This document shows positions 17,475 through 27,300 of a stretch of 64,000 bases of DNA, piece by piece. The DNA lies in the NCBI GenBank assembly GCA_016707785.1, contig JADJGZ010000015.1:79895-143894 (forward strand), read 5' to 3'. A program made the position numbers and the translations under genes. Numbering within the stretch: the first letter of the stretch is position 1; every line of letters begins with the position of its first letter. The notes under the pieces are model-generated. The model was given only the letters and a program-made list of their open reading frames with translations, did no database searches and was not told the DNA's origin. Origin of the DNA: Bacteroidales bacterium (GTDB lineage: Bacteria; Bacteroidota; Bacteroidia; Bacteroidales; UBA4417).

Positions 17475-18020
17475 ATGGGCGATCAAGTGAAAAAATGGTA
17501 TGTGGTACGAGCCATCAGCGGGAATGAGAAAAAGGTTAAACAATACCTTGAAAGTGAAATTAATCGCCTGAATCTTCAGGACTACATTTCACAAGTGCTT
17601 ATTCCAACTGAGAAAGTATACCAGGTGCGTAATGGCAAGAAAATCAGCAAAGAGCGTAGCTATTTGCCTGGATATGTTCTTGTTGAAGCAGTTTTGGTGG
17701 GCGAAATTCCACACATTATTCGCAACATTCCGGGGGTTTTGGGATTCCTTGGCTCGAAGGATGAACCCGTTCCCCTGAGACCGGCCGAAGTGAACAGAAT
17801 TCTGGGTAAAGTCGATGAGCTCTCTGAGCAAGGCGCCGAACTCAGTGTACCGTTCATAGTTGGTGAAACCGTAACTGTGACTGACGGTCCTTTCAACAGT
17901 TTCAGCGGTGTGATTGAAGAAATCAATGAAGAGAAGAAAAAGCTGAAAGTCATGGTAAAGATTTTCGGGAGAAAAACACCTCTCGAATTATCATTCATGC
18001 AAGTTGCAAAGGAATCTTAA
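17475..18020 (+). CDS. nusG: Transcription termination/antitermination factor NusG
   Basis: 181 residues. The NGN domain (about 5-115) begins with KKWYVVRAISGNEKKVKQYL and has YLPGYVLVE, which contacts the RNA polymerase clamp. A KOW domain follows (about 125-175) with VTDGPFNSFSGVIEEI and ends in VKIFGRKTPLELSF. It couples RNA polymerase to the ribosome or Rho. It lies between secE and rplK in the conserved order. Confidence 0.98.
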   Translation: MGDQVKKWYVVRAISGNEKKVKQYLESEINRLNLQDYISQVLIPTEKVYQVRNGKKISKERSYLPGYVLVEAVLVGEIPHIIRNIPGVLGFLGSKDEPVPLRPAEVNRILGKVDELSEQGAELSVPFIVGETVTVTDGPFNSFSGVIEEINEEKKKLKVMVKIFGRKTPLELSFMQVAKES

Positions 18021-18069
18021 TTCCTTTTACGTTAATCCGCAAGTACAAATCCTTTAAGAAAATTGCAAA

Positions 18070-18513
18070 ATGGCAAAAGAAGTTGCTGGCTTAATTAAAC
18101 TGCAAATCAAAGGAGGTGCGGCTAATCCTTCGCCCCCTGTTGGACCTGCTTTAGGCTCCAAGGGTGTGAACATTATGGAGTTTTGTAAACAGTTTAACGC
18201 ACGTACGCAAGATCAGTCTGGGAAAATTATTCCAGTGATCATTACTGTTTATAAGGACAAATCATTTGAATTTGTCATTAAAACATCTCCAGTAGCCGTT
18301 CAACTCCTTGAAGCAACAAAGCTGAAAAGCGGCTCTGCCGAACCTAACCGTAAGAAAGTAGCATCTGTTACCTGGGAACAGGTACAAGCTATTGCCGAAA
18401 ACAAGATGCCTGACCTCAATTGCTTTGAACTGGAATCAGCCATGAAAATGGTTGCCGGTACAGCAAGGAGTATGGGTATCACGGTTAAAGGCGAAGCCCC
18501 TTTTGCACTGTAA
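18070..18513 (+). CDS. rplK: 50S ribosomal protein L11
   Basis: 147 residues. The N-terminal domain has NPSPPVGPALGSKGVNIMEF, and the C-terminal rRNA-binding domain has GTARSMGITV. It forms the GTPase-associated centre with L10 and L12. Confidence 0.99.
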   Translation: MAKEVAGLIKLQIKGGAANPSPPVGPALGSKGVNIMEFCKQFNARTQDQSGKIIPVIITVYKDKSFEFVIKTSPVAVQLLEATKLKSGSAEPNRKKVASVTWEQVQAIAENKMPDLNCFELESAMKMVAGTARSMGITVKGEAPFAL

Positions 18514-18578
18514 TAGCTATGCATAAGCATTCCAATTACATTCAACAATGTGTATCATTTCTATTAACCTGACGTGAA

Positions 18579-19274
18579 ATGGCTAAACTGACTAAGAATC
18601 ATAAACTGGCTTTAGCTAAATACGACAAGGACGCTGCTTATGCGCTTGCTGATGCTGCACGAATTGTCAAGGAGATAACAACATCTAAATTCGACGCTTC
18701 TGTTGATATTGATGTTCGCCTTGGCGTTGACCCCCGTAAAGCCAACCAAATGGTACGTGGTATTGTTACCCTACCCCATGGAACTGGCAAAGTTGTGAGG
18801 GTCCTCGTGCTCTGTTCTCCTGAAAAGGAAGAAGAAGCAAAAGCCGCAGGAGCTGACCATGTAGGTCTTGATGACTATATCCAAAAAATAAAGGAAGGTT
18901 GGACTGATGTTGACGTTATCATTACGATGCCGTCCATCATGCCTAAAGTCGGTGCTCTGGGACGTATCCTCGGACCTCGTGGTCTGATGCCAAACCCCAA
19001 GACCGGTACCGTTACAATGGAAATAGGAAAAGCCGTACAGGAAGTGAAAGCCGGGAAAATCGACTTTAAAGTTGATAAGTACGGGATTATTCATGCCTCC
19101 ATCGGTAAAGTTTCTTTTGAACAGGATCAAATCATTGAAAATGCAAGAGAGTTAATCTCTACCATTATCAAATTGAAGCCATCCTCTGCAAAAGGAACCT
19201 ACATGAAAAGTGTCTTCATGTCCAGTACAATGAGTCCTGGAATTCGTATTGATCAAAAATCGATCACAGCCTAA
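18579..19274 (+). CDS. rplA: 50S ribosomal protein L1
   Basis: 231 residues, normal length. MPKVGALGRILGPRGLMPNP is the L1 signature, and VDIDVRLGVDPRKANQMVRG lies in domain I. L1 forms the mobile stalk for E-site tRNA release and, in other bacteria, represses its own rplK-rplA mRNA; no copy of that target was identified here. Confidence 0.99.
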   Translation: MAKLTKNHKLALAKYDKDAAYALADAARIVKEITTSKFDASVDIDVRLGVDPRKANQMVRGIVTLPHGTGKVVRVLVLCSPEKEEEAKAAGADHVGLDDYIQKIKEGWTDVDVIITMPSIMPKVGALGRILGPRGLMPNPKTGTVTMEIGKAVQEVKAGKIDFKVDKYGIIHASIGKVSFEQDQIIENARELISTIIKLKPSSAKGTYMKSVFMSSTMSPGIRIDQKSITA

Positions 19275-19318
19275 GCCTGGTAAGAGTAAGTATTTGATCC
19301 TTAAGAACAAACATCATT

Positions 19319-19840
19319 ATGAGAAAAGAAGATAAGAATCAGCTGATCGATACCCTTACCGAAGAATTAAAGGCTTCAAATTACCTTTATATTACTGATA
19401 TTTCAGACATGAACGTTGCTAACACTAATCGTTTGCGCCGTTTGTGCTTCAAAAGGGATGTCAAGTTGATTGTCGTGAAAAATACCCTGCTCCAAAAAGC
19501 AATGGTTCATTCCGGCAAGGACTTTAGCCCATTGTTTGATGTTCTGAAAGGTCACACCTCAATTATGATCGCAAATCAGGGAAATATCCCTGCCAAGCTG
19601 ATCAAGGAATTTAGGAAAACATCCGATAAGCCCCTGTTAAAAGGAGCCTATGTTGAAGAAATGACTTTTATCGGTGATAAGGAACTTGATGCACTCATTG
19701 CTATCAAGAGTAAAAATGAACTTATCGCTGATGTTGTCGCTCTTCTTATGTCACCTGCAAAGAATGTTATTTCATCTCTTCAGTCAGGCGGACAAACATT
19801 ATCAGGTGTGCTCAAGACCTTATCCGAACGTCCTGAATAA
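19319..19840 (+). CDS. rplJ: 50S ribosomal protein L10
   Basis: 173 residues. The N-terminal rRNA-binding domain begins MRKEDKNQLIDTLTEELK and includes NTNRLRRLCF and VKNTLLQKAM. The C-terminal helix binds L12 dimers. rplL follows 68 bases later. Confidence 0.98.
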   Translation: MRKEDKNQLIDTLTEELKASNYLYITDISDMNVANTNRLRRLCFKRDVKLIVVKNTLLQKAMVHSGKDFSPLFDVLKGHTSIMIANQGNIPAKLIKEFRKTSDKPLLKGAYVEEMTFIGDKELDALIAIKSKNELIADVVALLMSPAKNVISSLQSGGQTLSGVLKTLSERPE

Positions 19841-19908
19841 TTTTCAGGTACAGTGAGCAAAAAAACAAAAATTAATCTAATTAGTAAAACACTTTAAAAT
19901 CAAATAAA

Positions 19909-20289
19909 ATGGCAGATTTAAAAGCTTTCGCTGAACAGTTGGTTAACCTGACAGTTAAGGAAGTAAACGAACTGGCTAAAATTCTCAAAGATGAATATGG
20001 TATTGAACCAGCAGCAGCAGCTCCAGTCATGATGGCCGGTCCTGCAGCAGGTGGCGACGCTCCTGCAGCTGAAGAGAAAACCAAATTCGACGTGATCCTC
20101 AAGAGTGCAGGCCAAGCAAAATTGGCTGTTGTAAAACTTGTTAAGGAACTTACCAGTCTCGGTCTTAAAGAAGCAAAAGACCTCGTTGATGCTGCTCCAA
20201 AAGCCATCAAAGAAGGCGTTTCAAAAGACGAAGCTGATGCCCTTAAATCACAACTTGAAGAAGCCGGCGCTGAAGTTGAGGTTAAGTAA
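19909..20289 (+). CDS. rplL: 50S ribosomal protein L7/L12
   Basis: 126 residues. An N-terminal dimerisation domain, an Ala/Pro/Gly-rich hinge (about 38-55) and the C-terminal domain with KTKFDVILKSAGQAKLAVVK and LGLKEAKDLVDAAPK. It recruits translational GTPases. Confidence 0.99.
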   Translation: MADLKAFAEQLVNLTVKEVNELAKILKDEYGIEPAAAAPVMMAGPAAGGDAPAAEEKTKFDVILKSAGQAKLAVVKLVKELTSLGLKEAKDLVDAAPKAIKEGVSKDEADALKSQLEEAGAEVEVK

Positions 20290-20364
20290 ATAATGCTATT
20301 TGGCACAATTACCAAACAGACTGCTTACTTATGCCTTACGCGTAGGTGAGCAGTTTGTTTCCTT

Positions 20365-20382
20365 CCCGATTCTTGAATCGGG
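20365..20382 (+). promoter_or_regulatory. rplL-rpoB intergenic hairpin (attenuator candidate)
   Basis: A perfect 8-bp stem (20365-20372 with 20375-20382) with a 2-base loop, followed by ATTAATTGTTT. E. coli has an attenuator in the same place that lowers rpoBC relative to rplJL; a like role here is inference. Confidence 0.5.
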
Positions 20383-20429
20383 ATTAATTGTTTAAATACT
20401 TTATTTGTTCATCCTTAAATTTTACTGCA

Positions 20430-23400
20430 TTGGCTTCAAATAAAATCGAACGGATCAATTTCGGTACCACCCAGATAAAGGCGGATTACCCCGATTTTCT
20501 CGAAATTCAGATCAAGTCATTCCAGGATTTTTTCCAGCTGGAAACAAATCCTGATAATCGTATCAATGAAGGACTATTCAAGGTTTTCTCCGAGAATTTT
20601 CCTATTACTGATGCGAGGAATAACTTCGTTCTGGAGTTTCTTGATTATTACATAGACCCCCCTCGCTATTCCATTGAGGAATGCCTGGAAAGGGGTTTAA
20701 CTTATAGTGTCCCCCTTAAAGCAAAATTGAAGCTTTATTGTACCGACCCGGAGCATGAAGATTTTGAGACCATTATTCAGGATGTATATCTTGGTATGAT
20801 CCCATACATGACTCCTAAAGGTACTTTTGCTATCAATGGAGCTGAAAGGGTAGTAGTATCACAGCTGCACCGCTCCCCGGGTGTATTCTTCGGGACAAGC
20901 TACCATACCAATGGACAGCAGTTGTACTCCGCCAGGATTATCCCTTTCAAAGGTTCCTGGATGGAATTTACTACTGATATCAACAATGTGATGTATGCTT
21001 ACATCGACAGGAAAAAGAAACTTCCTGTTACCACATTGCTGAGAGCTATCGGTTATGAAAGCGACAAGGATATCCTTGAAATTTTTGACCTCGCTGAAGA
21101 AATAAAAGTCAGCAAAGCAGGTCTTAAAAAATATGTTGGTCGCCGATTGGCTGCCAGGGTACTCAAAACCTGGATAGAAGATTTCGGTGACGAAGATACC
21201 GGTGAAGTTGTATCCATCGAACGTACAGAAGTAATCATCGATCGTGAAACCGTATTGGAATCCAATCATGTGGATATGATCGTTGATTCTGGTGCCAAAT
21301 CCATACTTCTGCATCGTGAAGATGTCAATTCCCAGGAATTTGCCATCATTTTCAACACCCTTCAGAAAGATACCGCCAATAATGAGAAAGAGGCTGTAGA
21401 GTACATCTACAGACAGCTGCGTAATGCAGAACCTCCTGATGAGGAAACAGCACGTGGTATCATTGATAAATTGTTCTTTTCCGATAAACGTTATGATCTT
21501 GGCGATGTTGGTCGCTACAGGATTAATAAAAAATTGGGAATTAACACTGACCTGGATACCAGGGTTCTCACCAAGGAAGATATCATCTCAATTATCAAGT
21601 ATTTGATTGGTCTTATTAACTCCAAGACCGAAGTAGATGATATTGACCACTTGAGCAATCGTCGTGTCCGTACTGTAGGTGAACAGCTTTATAACCAGTT
21701 TGGTGTAGGGCTTGCCCGTATGGCCAGGACTATTCGCGAACGTATGAACGTTCGTGATAACGAGGTTTTCACTCCAATGGACCTCATCAATGCTAAAACA
21801 CTTTCGAGTGTTATCAATTCATTCTTTGGGACTAACCAGTTGTCGCAGTTCATGGATCAAACCAATCCACTGAGTGAGATCACCCATAAGCGCAGGGTTT
21901 CCGCCCTGGGTCCAGGGGGTCTTTCCAGGGAAAGGGCCGGATTTGAGGTGCGCGACGTTCACTATACCCATTATGGGCGTCTCTGTACAATCGAGACTCC
22001 TGAAGGACCGAATATCGGTCTCATTTCTTCTCTCTGTGTCTATGCTAAAATCAATAAGCTGGGCTTCATTGAAACTCCTTATAAGAGAATTACTGATGGT
22101 AAGGTTGAACTGAATGAAACAGTTTACCTGAGTGCTGAAGAAGAAGAAAATAAGATTATTGCCCAGGCTACCACATCAATCGATAAGGATGGCCTGATCA
22201 CATCAGACAGGGTTAAGGTACGTTACCTTGCGGATTATCCTTTGATCGAAAGACAAAAGGTGGATCTCATGGATATTGCCCCTAACCAGATTGCCTCCAT
22301 TGCAGCTTCGCTCATCCCGTTCCTCGAACATGATGATGCAAACCGTGCGCTGATGGGATCAAACATGATGCGTCAGGCAGTTCCTCTCTTAAACCCGGAA
22401 GCACCTATTGTTGGTACCGGGCTTGAAGGGAAAGTTGCCCAGGATTCCAGGGCTCTTATCAATGCAGAAGGTGACGGAATGGTTGAATATGTTGATGCAA
22501 CCCAGATTGTTATCCGATATGCAAGGATTGAAGAAGAAAGACTTGTTAGTTTTGATGATGATGTGAAGGTATATAACCTTACTAAATTCACCAGGACGAA
22601 CCAGAATACCTGTATAAACCTTCGTCCGATCGTTAGAAAAGGCGATAAGGTGAAAAAGGGACAGGTTCTGTGCGAAGGCTATGCCACCCGTGGTGGAGAA
22701 CTGGCATTAGGTCGTAACCTGATGGTTGCATTCATGCCTTGGAAAGGGTATAATTTTGAGGATGCAATCGTTATCTCTGAAAAAGTAGTGAAGGAAGATA
22801 TCTTTACTTCTTTACATATTGAAGAATTTACCCTCGAAGTTCGTGATACCAAACGTGGTGTTGAAGAACTCACCAATGATATCCCTAATGTTAGCCAGGA
22901 AGCTACCAAGGATCTGGACGAAAATGGTCTGATCCGAATTGGAGCGGAAGTGAATGAAGGTGATATTCTCATTGGAAAGATTACTCCAAAGGGAGAAAGT
23001 GATCCCACACCTGAAGAGAAACTCCTCCGTGCAATCTTTGGCGACAAAGCCGGTGATGTGAAGGATGCTTCTCTTAAGGCGCCTCCTTCAATGAAGGGTG
23101 TTGTTGTTGATAAACGATTGTTTTCCAGGGTGATTAAGGATAAGAAACTTAAAGCCAAGGAGAAAGATATCGTTAAAGATCTCGACGATGAATTCATGAA
23201 GAGCACCAATGAGCTGAAACAGAAGCTCGTGGATAAACTCACTGTTCTTGTAAGTGGTAAGACCTCACAAGGGGTTTACAACAACTTTAAGAATGAGATT
23301 GTCCCCAAAAAGGTGAAATTCACTCAAAAAATGCTGTTAGGACTTGATTATAATAGCATTAACCCCAACAAATGGACAACTGATAAGGAAGTTAATGACC

Positions 23401-24233
23401 TGATCAAACAGCTCATCAACAATTATATTATTAAGTACAAGGAATTGCTGGGTGTTTATAACCGGAGGAAATTTGTAGCCACAGTAGGTGATGAATTACC
23501 CAATGGTATTGTTCAGATGGCAAAGGTTTATGTTGCCAAGAAGCGCAAGCTGAAGGTAGGTGATAAGATGGCCGGTCGTCACGGTAATAAGGGTATTGTT
23601 GCCCGTATTGTTCGTGAAGAAGATATGCCATTCCTGCCTGATGGCACACCGGTAGACATTGTACTGAACCCGCTGGGTGTACCTTCCCGTATGAACCTCG
23701 GACAGATTTTCGAGACTGTATTGGGATGGGCCGGAGCAAAATTGGGGACAACTTATGCAACTCCGATTTTTGACGGGGCATCGATATTCCAGATCAATGA
23801 TTTGATGGATAAAGCCAGTCTTCCGCACAATGGCAGGGTATACCTGTATGACGGAGGCACCGGTGAACGTTTTGACCAGCCTGCAACAGTAGGTTACATC
23901 TATATGCTGAAACTTCATCACATGGTTGATGATAAGATGCATGCCCGTTCCATCGGACCTTATTCACTTATTACACAACAACCCCTTGGAGGTAAGGCCC
24001 AATTTGGTGGTCAACGTTTCGGGGAAATGGAAGTCTGGGCATTGGAAGCCTTTGGGGCAGCCAATATTCTGCAGGAAATTCTAACTGTTAAGTCCGATGA
24101 TGTTGTAGGTCGTGCAAAAGCCTATGAAGCCATCGTTAAAGGTGAGAATATGCCTACTCCGGGTATACCCGAATCATTCAATGTACTTGTACACGAATTG
24201 AGAGGCTTAGGCCTGAACGTAAGTTTCGAATAA
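20430..24233 (+). CDS. rpoB: RNA polymerase beta subunit
   Basis: About 1267 residues. It carries all main regions: the fork/rifampicin region with FFGTNQLSQFMDQTNPL, ITHKRRVSALGPGGLSRERA, ETPEGPNIGLI, the GDKMAGRHGNKG active-site lysine/histidine region, and the C-terminal GEMEVWALEAFGA clamp region. No ATG fits the start. The frame opens at TTG 20388, but the family N-terminus (about ASNKIERINFG, then YPDFLEIQIKSFQDFF-like) begins at the TTG at 20430, which I chose. The rifampicin region looks wild type (for example DQTNPLSE and HKRR). Confidence 0.97.
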   Translation: MASNKIERINFGTTQIKADYPDFLEIQIKSFQDFFQLETNPDNRINEGLFKVFSENFPITDARNNFVLEFLDYYIDPPRYSIEECLERGLTYSVPLKAKLKLYCTDPEHEDFETIIQDVYLGMIPYMTPKGTFAINGAERVVVSQLHRSPGVFFGTSYHTNGQQLYSARIIPFKGSWMEFTTDINNVMYAYIDRKKKLPVTTLLRAIGYESDKDILEIFDLAEEIKVSKAGLKKYVGRRLAARVLKTWIEDFGDEDTGEVVSIERTEVIIDRETVLESNHVDMIVDSGAKSILLHREDVNSQEFAIIFNTLQKDTANNEKEAVEYIYRQLRNAEPPDEETARGIIDKLFFSDKRYDLGDVGRYRINKKLGINTDLDTRVLTKEDIISIIKYLIGLINSKTEVDDIDHLSNRRVRTVGEQLYNQFGVGLARMARTIRERMNVRDNEVFTPMDLINAKTLSSVINSFFGTNQLSQFMDQTNPLSEITHKRRVSALGPGGLSRERAGFEVRDVHYTHYGRLCTIETPEGPNIGLISSLCVYAKINKLGFIETPYKRITDGKVELNETVYLSAEEEENKIIAQATTSIDKDGLITSDRVKVRYLADYPLIERQKVDLMDIAPNQIASIAASLIPFLEHDDANRALMGSNMMRQAVPLLNPEAPIVGTGLEGKVAQDSRALINAEGDGMVEYVDATQIVIRYARIEEERLVSFDDDVKVYNLTKFTRTNQNTCINLRPIVRKGDKVKKGQVLCEGYATRGGELALGRNLMVAFMPWKGYNFEDAIVISEKVVKEDIFTSLHIEEFTLEVRDTKRGVEELTNDIPNVSQEATKDLDENGLIRIGAEVNEGDILIGKITPKGESDPTPEEKLLRAIFGDKAGDVKDASLKAPPSMKGVVVDKRLFSRVIKDKKLKAKEKDIVKDLDDEFMKSTNELKQKLVDKLTVLVSGKTSQGVYNNFKNEIVPKKVKFTQKMLLGLDYNSINPNKWTTDKEVNDLIKQLINNYIIKYKELLGVYNRRKFVATVGDELPNGIVQMAKVYVAKKRKLKVGDKMAGRHGNKGIVARIVREEDMPFLPDGTPVDIVLNPLGVPSRMNLGQIFETVLGWAGAKLGTTYATPIFDGASIFQINDLMDKASLPHNGRVYLYDGGTGERFDQPATVGYIYMLKLHHMVDDKMHARSIGPYSLITQQPLGGKAQFGGQRFGEMEVWALEAFGAANILQEILTVKSDDVVGRAKAYEAIVKGENMPTPGIPESFNVLVHELRGLGLNVSFE

Positions 24234-24344
24234 AGATATCTGCCGGTTCTGTATCTTCCGGAATTCCGGATGATACAGGATGCCGGTAGTTCTGCATTCT
24301 CAAAGTCTCTCTAAATGTTCAATACGTAAATCCTTTCGAAATAT

Positions 24345-27300
24345 ATGGCTTTCAGAAAAGAAAATACAGCCAACAGCAATTTTTCCAAGATCAGGATTAG
24401 CCTGTCATCACCGGAATCGATCCTTGAAAGGTCAAGTGGTGAAGTGCTCAAGCCCGAAACCATTAATTACAGAACCTATAAACCTGAGCGTGATGGCTTA
24501 TTCTGTGAACGGATCTTCGGACCTGTGAAGGATTGGGAATGTCATTGCGGTAAGTATAAACGGATCCGTTATAAGGGAATCGTTTGTGATCGTTGCGGTG
24601 TTGAAGTAACGGAAAAGAAAGTAAGACGTGAACGTATGGGACACATCCAATTGGTTGTTCCTGTGGCTCATATCTGGTATTTCCGCTCCTTACCCAATAA
24701 GATTGGCGCTCTGCTTGGATTACCCTCCAAGAAATTAGATGCCATTATCTATTATGAACGATATGTTGTTGTTCAGGCAGGTACTATGGCAAATGAGGGT
24801 GTGAAGTACCTTGATTTCCTTACAGAAGAAGAGTACTTCGATATTCTTGATAAATTACCAAAAGAGAATCAGTACCTTGAAGACAGTGATCCTAATAAGT
24901 TCATTGCTCGCATGGGAGCTGATGCTTTATTTGAAATACTTAGCCGCATTGATCTGGATACTGTCAGTTATGATCTGCGTCACAAGGCTAATACCGAAAC
25001 ATCACAACAACGTAAAGCTGAAGCATTAAAAAGGTTACAGGTTTTTGAAGCTTTCCGTGATGCCAAATCCAGGGCTGAGAATCGCCCTGAATGGATGATC
25101 GTGAAAGTTGTGCCTGTTATTCCACCTGAACTTCGTCCTCTCGTTCCTTTGGATGGTGGTCGTTTTGCTACCAGTGACCTGAATGATTTATATCGTCGGG
25201 TAATTATCCGTAACAACCGCCTTAAGAGGCTGATTGAAATCAAAGCCCCTGATGTGATCATGCGTAATGAAAAACGTATGCTCCAGGAAGCCGTTGATTC
25301 ATTGTTCGATAATTCAAGAAAAGCCAGTTCAGTTAAGACCGAATCCAATCGTGCTTTGAAATCCCTGAGCGATAGTCTCAAAGGAAAACAAGGACGTTTC
25401 CGTCAAAACCTGTTGGGTAAACGTGTCGACTATTCAGGTCGTTCAGTTATTGTTGTTGGACCCGAACTGAAGCTTCATGAATGTGGCCTTCCAAAAGATA
25501 TGGCCAGTGAGCTTTTCAAGCCGTTTATTATTCGTAAAATGCTTGAAAGAGGCATTGTTAAAACTGTAAAATCAGCAAAGAAAATCGTTGACAGGAAAGA
25601 CCCTGTAGTATGGGAAATCCTTGAAAACATCTTAAAAGGCCATCCTGTATTACTAAACCGTGCTCCTACATTGCACAGGCTTGGTATCCAGGCATTCCAG
25701 CCTAAACTGATTGAAGGGAAGGCTATCCAGCTCCACCCATTGGTTTGTACCGCGTTCAATGCCGACTTCGACGGTGACCAGATGGCTGTTCACGTTCCCC
25801 TTGGAAATGCTGCTATCCTGGAAGCTCAGATACTCATGCTGGCTTCTCATAATATTCTGAATCCTGCTAACGGAGCTCCTATTACCGTTCCTTCACAGGA
25901 CATGGTACTTGGTCTTTATTATATTACTAAAGGCCGTAGAACAGAAGGCGAGAATATTGTTAAGGGAGAAGGAATGAAGTTCTATTCACCTGAAGAGGTA
26001 ATCATTGCCTTTAATGAGAAAATGGTTGACCTTCATGCATATATTAATGTGAAGGTGAATGTATCAGAAGATGGAGAACTGGTTAATAAGCTAACTGAAA
26101 CAACGGTTGGACGTGTTCTTTTCAACCAGGTTGTTCCGGAAGAATATGGTTATATCAACCAATTACTTACAAAGAAATCTTTAAGGGATATTATCGGTGA
26201 TATTCTGAAGAAAACTGGCACAGCCAAAACTTCAGCCTTCCTGGATGATATCAAGGATATGGGTTACAAGATGGCTTTCAAGGGTGGATTATCATTCAAC
26301 CTTGGAGATGTTATTGTTCCGAAATTGAAAGAAGAACTGGTAGTTGCAGCCAATATTGAAGTTGAAGAAGTAATGAACAACTACAATATGGGTTTCATCA
26401 CCAATAATGAACGTTATAACCAGATTATTGATATCTGGACCCATACAAACTCCAACCTTACCCGTAAGGTAATGGAAGATCTCTCAAAAGATAAACAAGG
26501 TTTCAACCCGGTATATATGATGCTGGATTCCGGAGCCCGTGGTTCAAAAGAGCAGATCAGGCAGTTATCAGGGATGCGTGGTTTGATGGCTAAGCCTCAG
26601 AAATCAGGTGCTACCGGCGGAGAAATTATTGAGAATCCGATTCTTTCTAATTTCAAGGAAGGCTTATCAGTTCTTGAGTACTTTATTTCTACTCACGGTG
26701 CCCGTAAGGGTCTTGCTGATACGGCTCTCAAAACCGCAGATGCTGGTTACCTTACACGTCGTCTTGTAGATGTTGCCCAGGATGTTATTATTTCTGAAGA
26801 GGACTGTGGAACACTCCGTGGTCTGATGTCAACAGCACTCAAGAAAAATGAGGAGCTTGTTGAATCATTGTATGACAGGATTTTAGGTCGTGTAACCTTA
26901 CATGATATTTATCATCCTAATTCCGGCGAATTACTTGCAGCTGCAGGTCAGGAACTAACGGAAGAAATTTGTCAGCGCATTGAAGATTCTCCGATTGAAA
27001 CCATTGAAATCCGTTCGGTATTGACTTGTGAATCCAAGCAAGGCGTTTGCGCCAAATGCTATGGACGTAACCTGGCTACCGGCCGATTGGTCCAGAAAGG
27101 GGAAGCTGTTGGTGTTATTGCAGCTCAATCCATTGGTGAACCTGGTACTCAGCTTACCCTTCGTACTTTCCACGTTGGGGGGGTTGCCGGTGCCAATATT
27201 GCTTCTTCATCCAGAATTATTGCGAAATATGATGGTCTCATTGAAATCGATGAACTCCGTTCTGTTGAATATGTGAATGAAGAAGGAAAATCCTACGATA

